Shown piece by piece: positions 60,118 to 64,000 of a DNA stretch of 64,000 nt. The position numbers and the translations under genes were made by a program. The DNA is taken from positions 1 through 64,000 of the forward strand of contig CABZJA010000005.1 in NCBI GenBank assembly GCA_902525935.1, written 5' to 3'. Each line of letters begins with the position of its first letter. Within the stretch, counting starts at the first letter, position 1. The notes beneath the pieces are model-generated. The model had not been told where the DNA came from. It searched no databases and saw only the letters and a program-made list of their open reading frames with translations. The DNA comes from an uncultured Pelagibacteraceae bacterium. Its GTDB lineage: Bacteria; Pseudomonadota; Alphaproteobacteria; Pelagibacterales; Pelagibacteraceae.

Positions 60118-60291
60118 TCAAAAATTAAATACTTTTAGGATATGCGGAACCTCCTTAGTTTTAATTTCGGACAATTTTCTATTATTTACACGTTTACTGA
60201 TTTTTTCACACTCCGAAGCACATGCAGGACAGGCTTTGGTAGATTTATTATAATCAATTTCCGTAGTAAATTTTTTTTTAACAGCTGTCAT
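60118..60291 (-). CDS. Small Cys-rich protein of 57 residues inside the iron operon
   Basis: The frame starts ATG right after the fbpA stop (TAAATG) and encodes MTAVKKKFTTEIDYN, then CPACASEC (Cys21, 24 and 28) and a basic second half ending KVFNF, with TGA at 60118. The CxxCx3C cluster suggests metal binding. There is no signal peptide, so it is probably cytoplasmic. The family is not recognised. Coding status is supported by the exact coupling to fbpA and by the Cys pattern; it could be a decoy leader for the downstream hairpin. Confidence 0.6.
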   Translation of the reverse strand: MTAVKKKFTTEIDYNKSTKACPACASECEKISKRVNNRKLSEIKTKEVPHILKVFNF

Positions 60292-61314
60292 TTATTTCCA
60301 ACCAGCAGCTAACATTACTTCTAATGCATCTGCTTGTTTTGCACCATATGACTTAACACTTGTTTTAGTATCCATTACAAAGTTCATTTCTTTGCCTGGA
60401 ACTAAATCATTAGGTGTTACACCACCAATCATTGGATACTCAAAAGTATTATTAACAATATGATTTTGAGCCTCAGTTGATAATAAAAACTCAACTAATT
60501 TTACAGCGTTGTCTTTATTTGGTGCATGTTTAAGCATTCCAGCTCCACTAATATTAATGTGCGTTCCTCTATCTTGTTGATTAGGAAAAAAAGGCATCAC
60601 TTTTTTTGCTGCTTCTTGTTGTTCAGCACCTTTTTTTCCAGATAACATCAATGCATGATAGTATGTGTTTGCAACAGCAATATCAGCTTCCCCAGCGGCT
60701 ACAGCCATGATTTGAGCACGGTCATTACCTTTTGGAGTTCTTGCCATATTTGCTACAACAGCTTTTGACCAATCTGCAGTTTTTGCTTTACCAAGATTCT
60801 TAACTAGTGAAGCAACTAAAGATTGGTTATAAATGTTGTTAGATTTTCTTATTACTAATCTACCTTTCCATTTTGGATCAGCTAGACCTTCATAAGTCAT
60901 TCCATTTAATTCATTTGCATTTACACGTTCAGGTGAATAGTAAATAATTCTAGCTCTTTTTGCTATACCTGTCCATTTTGCAGATCTGAATTGAGCTGGT
61001 ACTGCATCTTTGATTGCCTTAGACCAACCAGCATTTTGCATCATTCCTTTAGCTGCAAATGCACCTAGTCTTCCAGCATCTGCCGTGATGTATAAATCAC
61101 CAACACAGTCCGCTCCCTCTTCTGTGATTCTTTTTTGAAGAGCTTTATCTTTTCCCGAAACTACATTTACTTTTATTCCAGTTGCTGCAGTGAATTTTTC
61201 ATATAATTGAATGTCAGAATCATAGTGCCTCGCACTAAAAATATTGACTTCAGCAGCAATCGTAAAACTTGAAATTAAAGCAAAAAATAGCGAGATTATT
61301 GTGAGTTTTCTCAT
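60292..61314 (-). CDS. fbpA: Fe(III) ABC transporter substrate-binding protein
   Basis: 340 residues with a signal peptide (cut near IAAEVNIFSAR). Mature motifs NIFSARHYDSDIQLYEKFTAATGI and the tandem tyrosines of VANTYYHALM fit the FbpA/FutA/SfuA ferric-iron binding group; the periplasmic protein hands Fe(III) to FbpBC. A TCC-rich ribosome binding site (GGAGAAG on the coding strand) is seen before the ATG. Fur-like palindromes lie 70-120 bases upstream, so it is probably induced by iron shortage. Confidence 0.93.
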   Translation of the reverse strand: MRKLTIISLFFALISSFTIAAEVNIFSARHYDSDIQLYEKFTAATGIKVNVVSGKDKALQKRITEEGADCVGDLYITADAGRLGAFAAKGMMQNAGWSKAIKDAVPAQFRSAKWTGIAKRARIIYYSPERVNANELNGMTYEGLADPKWKGRLVIRKSNNIYNQSLVASLVKNLGKAKTADWSKAVVANMARTPKGNDRAQIMAVAAGEADIAVANTYYHALMLSGKKGAEQQEAAKKVMPFFPNQQDRGTHINISGAGMLKHAPNKDNAVKLVEFLLSTEAQNHIVNNTFEYPMIGGVTPNDLVPGKEMNFVMDTKTSVKSYGAKQADALEVMLAAGWK

Positions 61315-61383
61315 ACTTCTCCTTAAGTTTATGTTAATCGTTTAATTATTACTTATATGCGGATAGTAACTATTCTCAATGAT

Positions 61384-61403
61384 ATTGATAATCAATTGCA
61401 ATA
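61384..61403. promoter_or_regulatory. Fur-like box, distal copy
   Basis: ATTGATAATCAATTGCAATA is a near-perfect direct repeat of the box at 61412-61431 (one mismatch in 20). It contains the palindrome TTGAT-A-ATCAA. It lies about 70 bases upstream of fbpA. Sequence and position fit an iron-responsive operator of the Fur superfamily. Confidence 0.6.
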
Positions 61404-61408
61404 TTGTC

Positions 61409-61431
61409 GCAATTGATAATCATTTGCAATA
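61409..61431. promoter_or_regulatory. Fur-like box, second copy
   Basis: GCAATTGATAATCATTTGC (61409-61427) is a 19-base palindrome of the form GCAA-n-TGAT-n-ATCA-n-TTGC. It overlaps the second copy of the 20-base direct repeat (61412-61431). The two copies are 28 bases apart, close to three helical turns, which would put two regulator dimers on nearly the same face. Confidence 0.62.
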
Positions 61432-61453
61432 ATAATGATTTTTTGAGATTTAT

Positions 61454-62344
61454 TTAAAATTCCCACTCAGAAATTTTACTATACAGAAAATTTCTAAATG
61501 CCTGAACTCGGGCAACGTTTTTTAAAGATTGGGGATAAACAAAATGTGCCTCCGTGGTTGGGCCTTGAACGTTAGGTAGTACTTTTACTATATTTGGTTG
61601 TTTTACAGTCAAGTAATCTGGAATTGCAGCTAATCCTACACCACTTTGAACTGCTAAAAGTAAACCATAAACACTATTTACTCTCATAGCTGCCTTTCTT
61701 TTTTTGTTGTCTTTCATACCAAGTTTTAATGCCCAATCAGGATTATAAACTGGCGAAGGAGCTCCTCTACCAAAAGATATAAAATGATGCTTATTTAAAT
61801 CATTAATTGTTTTGGGATATCCATGTTTTTCTAAATATTTAGGCGACCCGTATATGTGGTAATTAATATCGATCAGTTTTTTTTGAATATAATTTAATTG
61901 TTTTGGCCTTCTCATAAATAGACCAATATCAGCTTGTCGTGTGCTTAAATCTAACTCCTTATCGTCAAATATCAACTCAACCTCTATTTCTGGGTTAAGC
62001 TGCATAAATTCTTGAATTCTTGGAGTTAACCAAGTGGTTCCGAAACTCACAACTGTGGTAACAGTTAGTTTTCCTGATGGCTTATTTTTCTTGTCTCCTA
62101 GTGTAGTTTCAACTTCTTTTAGTTTGGAGATTACTTCATGTGCTGTTTTAAATACATATTCCCCATTTTCAGTGAGTGTTAATCCTCTTGCATGTCTTTC
62201 AAACAATTTAACTTTTAAATCCTCTTCTAAGGACTGAATTTGTCTACTTATAGCTGATTGACTAAGATTTAGTATTACTGTTGCGCTGGTAAAACTACCC
62301 GCTTCAGCAACTGCATGAAATATTTTTAGTTTATCCCAATCCAT
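61454..62344 (-). CDS. LysR family transcriptional regulator
   Basis: 296 residues. The N-terminal winged helix is clear (LKIFHAVAEAGSFTSATVILNLSQSAISRQIQSLE), followed by a linker helix and a periplasmic-binding-like effector domain. The start overlaps the acuI stop by one base (TAATG), so it is co-transcribed with acuI and might regulate that gene or the iron operon downstream; no evidence decides. Confidence 0.93.
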   Translation of the reverse strand: MDWDKLKIFHAVAEAGSFTSATVILNLSQSAISRQIQSLEEDLKVKLFERHARGLTLTENGEYVFKTAHEVISKLKEVETTLGDKKNKPSGKLTVTTVVSFGTTWLTPRIQEFMQLNPEIEVELIFDDKELDLSTRQADIGLFMRRPKQLNYIQKKLIDINYHIYGSPKYLEKHGYPKTINDLNKHHFISFGRGAPSPVYNPDWALKLGMKDNKKRKAAMRVNSVYGLLLAVQSGVGLAAIPDYLTVKQPNIVKVLPNVQGPTTEAHFVYPQSLKNVARVQAFRNFLYSKISEWEF

Positions 62345-63345
62345 TATTTATTAACATCTACTACTATTTTATTTTTTAGCTTTCCATGGAGCATATCAGG
62401 AAATATATTAAGTAAATCATCAAGACCAACTGTATTTACAGATTTTTCTAAAATATCAAAATCAAGTAATCCTGGAAACTCATTCCATATAAATTCTTTT
62501 CTTTTTTTGCTAATATTTACTGAGTCTACTCCCCACAATTTTACAGCTCTTAAAATGAATGGGATTACAGAAGTATTTAATTTATTTCCACTTGCATTGC
62601 CACATATGGCAACAATACCTTTTGGTTTTGTTTGAGCTATTGCGTTTGCTAAAATATTTCCACCAACTGTATCAACAACACCATCCCATGTACCTTTATC
62701 AATTAGCCTTGCATCACCCTCAAATTCTTTACGATCTACAACGTTTTTTGCACCAAGTTCCTTTAGGTAATCAGCTTTATCTGGCTTACCAGTTATTGCG
62801 GTTACATCCATTCCCATTTTTGCTAAAACCATTACAGCTACCATTCCAACACCACCCGTTGAACCTGTAACAAGAACATCATTAACTTTACTTTGCATTA
62901 ACAATTCCTCTTTAGCTTTAACTGCAAAAGCACATAACAATGCTGTTAGTCCAGCAGTTCCCAAAATCATAGCTTGTCTATTATTAATCCTTTCAGGTGT
63001 CTTTGTAATATGTTCACTTTTTACCTTTGTATATTGTGCATACCCACCATCAAATAGTTCACCTGCTCTACAACCTGTTAATATAACTCTATCTCCTTCT
63101 TTAAATTCTACACCATAACCTTGTACAACCGTACCTGAAAAATCAATTCCTGGGATTCTCGGATATTCTTTAACTAATTTTCCTCCATCTTTAAGTATCA
63201 TTGCATCTTTCCAATTAAGATCAGAATAATCAATTTTAACTAAGACCTCTCCATCTTTAAAATGATCTAAATTTAACTCTTTAACTTCTCTAGTAAAATT
63301 TTCTCTTTCGTTGTTTATTACAACTGCTTTAAATGAGTCTGACAT
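62344..63345 (-). CDS. acuI: Acrylyl-CoA reductase (AcuI/YhdH family MDR)
   Basis: 333-residue zinc-independent medium-chain reductase. Seen are SDLNWKDAMILK, YPRIPGIDFSGTVV, CRAGELFDGGYAQYTKV, and the NADPH loop VTGSTGGVGMVAVMVLAKMG. AcuI reduces acrylyl-CoA to propionyl-CoA, a step in DMSP use and acrylate detoxification in marine alphaproteobacteria. That product could enter the methylcitrate route whose genes are at the start of the window. The YhdH label alone would not prove the substrate. Confidence 0.82.
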   Translation of the reverse strand: MSDSFKAVVINNERENFTREVKELNLDHFKDGEVLVKIDYSDLNWKDAMILKDGGKLVKEYPRIPGIDFSGTVVQGYGVEFKEGDRVILTGCRAGELFDGGYAQYTKVKSEHITKTPERINNRQAMILGTAGLTALLCAFAVKAKEELLMQSKVNDVLVTGSTGGVGMVAVMVLAKMGMDVTAITGKPDKADYLKELGAKNVVDRKEFEGDARLIDKGTWDGVVDTVGGNILANAIAQTKPKGIVAICGNASGNKLNTSVIPFILRAVKLWGVDSVNISKKRKEFIWNEFPGLLDFDILEKSVNTVGLDDLLNIFPDMLHGKLKNKIVVDVNK

Positions 63346-63360
63346 GACTATGAGTAAATA

Positions 63361-63963
63361 TTATTTCGCAATAAATCGCAAATATCTATTTTGATAACTT
63401 AAGTCGTGTTTAAATTGTCCAAGATAAAAATTAGTAACTGTAGTTGCTTGTTCTTTTTTTATACCTCTCATAGTCATACACTGATGAGTTGAATCAATAG
63501 TGACAGCTACACCTTTTGCATCTAAAGCTTCCATTAATGTGTTTGCTATTTGAACAGTTAATCTTTCCTGTGTTTGTAATCTTTTTGAAAAAACTTCTAC
63601 AACTCTTGCAATCTTGCTTAATCCTACAACTCTCTCATTTGGAATATATGCAACGTGAGCAATACCAATAATTGGTGCCATGTGGTGTTCGCAGTGACTT
63701 TGAACAGAAATATTTTTTTGGACAACCATATCGCTGTAACCCTCAACATCTCCAAACGTTTTATCTAGAATTGCTTTTGGATCTTCATGGTATCCTTTAA
63801 AATATTCTTTAAATGCTTTGGTAACTCTTTTGGGTGTTTCCAGTAAACCTTCTCTAGTTGGATCCTCTCCCATCCATTTCAAAATTTTAACAAAAGCTTC
63901 TTCAGCCTCTTTATCAGTTACTTGATCAGCTTTTTTTTCGTTTTCATTTTTTACTAATTTCAT
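63361..63963 (-). CDS. folE: GTP cyclohydrolase I
   Basis: 200 residues. First step of folate/pterin synthesis, GTP to dihydroneopterin triphosphate. Zinc and catalytic residues are in SVQSHCEHHMAPIIG (Cys, His) and STHQCMTMRG (Cys); LSKIARVVEVFSKRLQTQERLT is the substrate helix region. Length and sequence are standard. It is first in a unit folE-acuI-lysR with 15 bases before acuI. The 37 bases upstream to the window end hold only its leader. Confidence 0.95.
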   Translation of the reverse strand: MKLVKNENEKKADQVTDKEAEEAFVKILKWMGEDPTREGLLETPKRVTKAFKEYFKGYHEDPKAILDKTFGDVEGYSDMVVQKNISVQSHCEHHMAPIIGIAHVAYIPNERVVGLSKIARVVEVFSKRLQTQERLTVQIANTLMEALDAKGVAVTIDSTHQCMTMRGIKKEQATTVTNFYLGQFKHDLSYQNRYLRFIAK

Positions 63964-64000
63964 GACGTGTTTTTATATATATAAATCCTTAATTTTAAAA

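Noticed and set aside
1-64000. Prophage, integron, insertion sequence, CRISPR or toxin-antitoxin elements
   Set aside because: No integrase, transposase, phage structural gene, repeat-spacer array or paired small toxin gene was seen; the tRNA-Met gene has no adjacent integrase or duplicated end.

Overview
The window looks like a piece of a SAR11 (Pelagibacterales, Alphaproteobacteria) chromosome. Base composition is strongly AT-rich, genes are packed with almost no spacers, and most operon junctions are one-base TAATG overlaps. Many substrate-binding-protein transporters (two TTT, one TRAP, two ABC) serve small organic acids, amino acids and iron. The protein sequences look like those of marine oligotrophic alphaproteobacteria. 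There are no phage genes, insertion sequences or CRISPR arrays. The only tRNA gene seen is tRNA-Met(CAU).

Layout. 1-6.4 kb: end of a probable methylisocitrate lyase, 2-methylcitrate synthase and phosphatidylcholine synthase, then a converging operon for a tripartite tricarboxylate transporter (TctCBA) coupled to an MmgE/PrpD-family enzyme. 6.5-8.6 kb: alternative oxidase with a flavodoxin-fold quinone reductase, an ABM-domain protein and a nitroreductase. 8.7-13.2 kb: class I ribonucleotide reductase (NrdB, cone-less NrdA) and a phosphohexomutase. 13.3-20.6 kb: a probable malonate module (TRAP DctPQM, malonyl-CoA decarboxylase, DusA, TauE-like exporter) divergent from a class III CoA-transferase. 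20.6-27.5 kb: RpoZ with a long acidic tail, MFS carrier, hydroxyisobutyrate-dehydrogenase relative, PNPOx relative, and an operon of secreted putative metallopeptidases. 27.5-35 kb: redoxin, glycosyltransferases, second TTT system with an AbrB-family membrane protein. 35-40.3 kb: Anbu proteasome-like protein and ATP-grasp partner, nitrilase-family hydrolase, amino-acid ABC transporter lacking its ATPase. 40.4-48.5 kb: SpeD-SpeE fusion, class II aldolase-SDR fusion, MtnA, a third secreted metallopeptidase paralogue, a secreted alpha/beta hydrolase, MtnP and Apt. 48.5-57.3 kb: tRNA-Met, small basic ORF, AEC carrier, TauD-like dioxygenase, haloacetate-dehalogenase-like hydrolase, GMP reductase, tartrate/D-malate dehydrogenase, EamA carrier, dimethylglycine-dehydrogenase-like protein. 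57.4-61.4 kb: Fe(III) ABC operon with a 57-codon Cys-rich small gene and Fur-like boxes. 61.4-64 kb: LysR regulator, AcuI-type acrylyl-CoA reductase, FolE.

How the genes fit together. Polyamine synthesis (SpeDE) makes methylthioadenosine. MtnP, MtnA and Apt can recycle it, and the aldolase-SDR fusion is well placed to split methylthioribulose-1-phosphate, which would recover the methylthio group for a lineage that depends on reduced sulfur. AcuI (acrylyl-CoA to propionyl-CoA) at one end and the methylcitrate genes at the other are both steps of DMSP/propionate use. Malonate import, activation and decarboxylation form a second carbon module.

Most unusual items: a three-member family of secreted HExxHxxG proteins whose third zinc ligand appears displaced, with one member inside the methionine-salvage operon; the proposed methylthioadenosine shunt; a strong hairpin between the binding-protein gene and the permease genes in four of five transporter operons; and a compact structured-RNA candidate in the only roomy convergent spacer. 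All functional statements come from reading the sequence and from recalled family knowledge; no database search was run.
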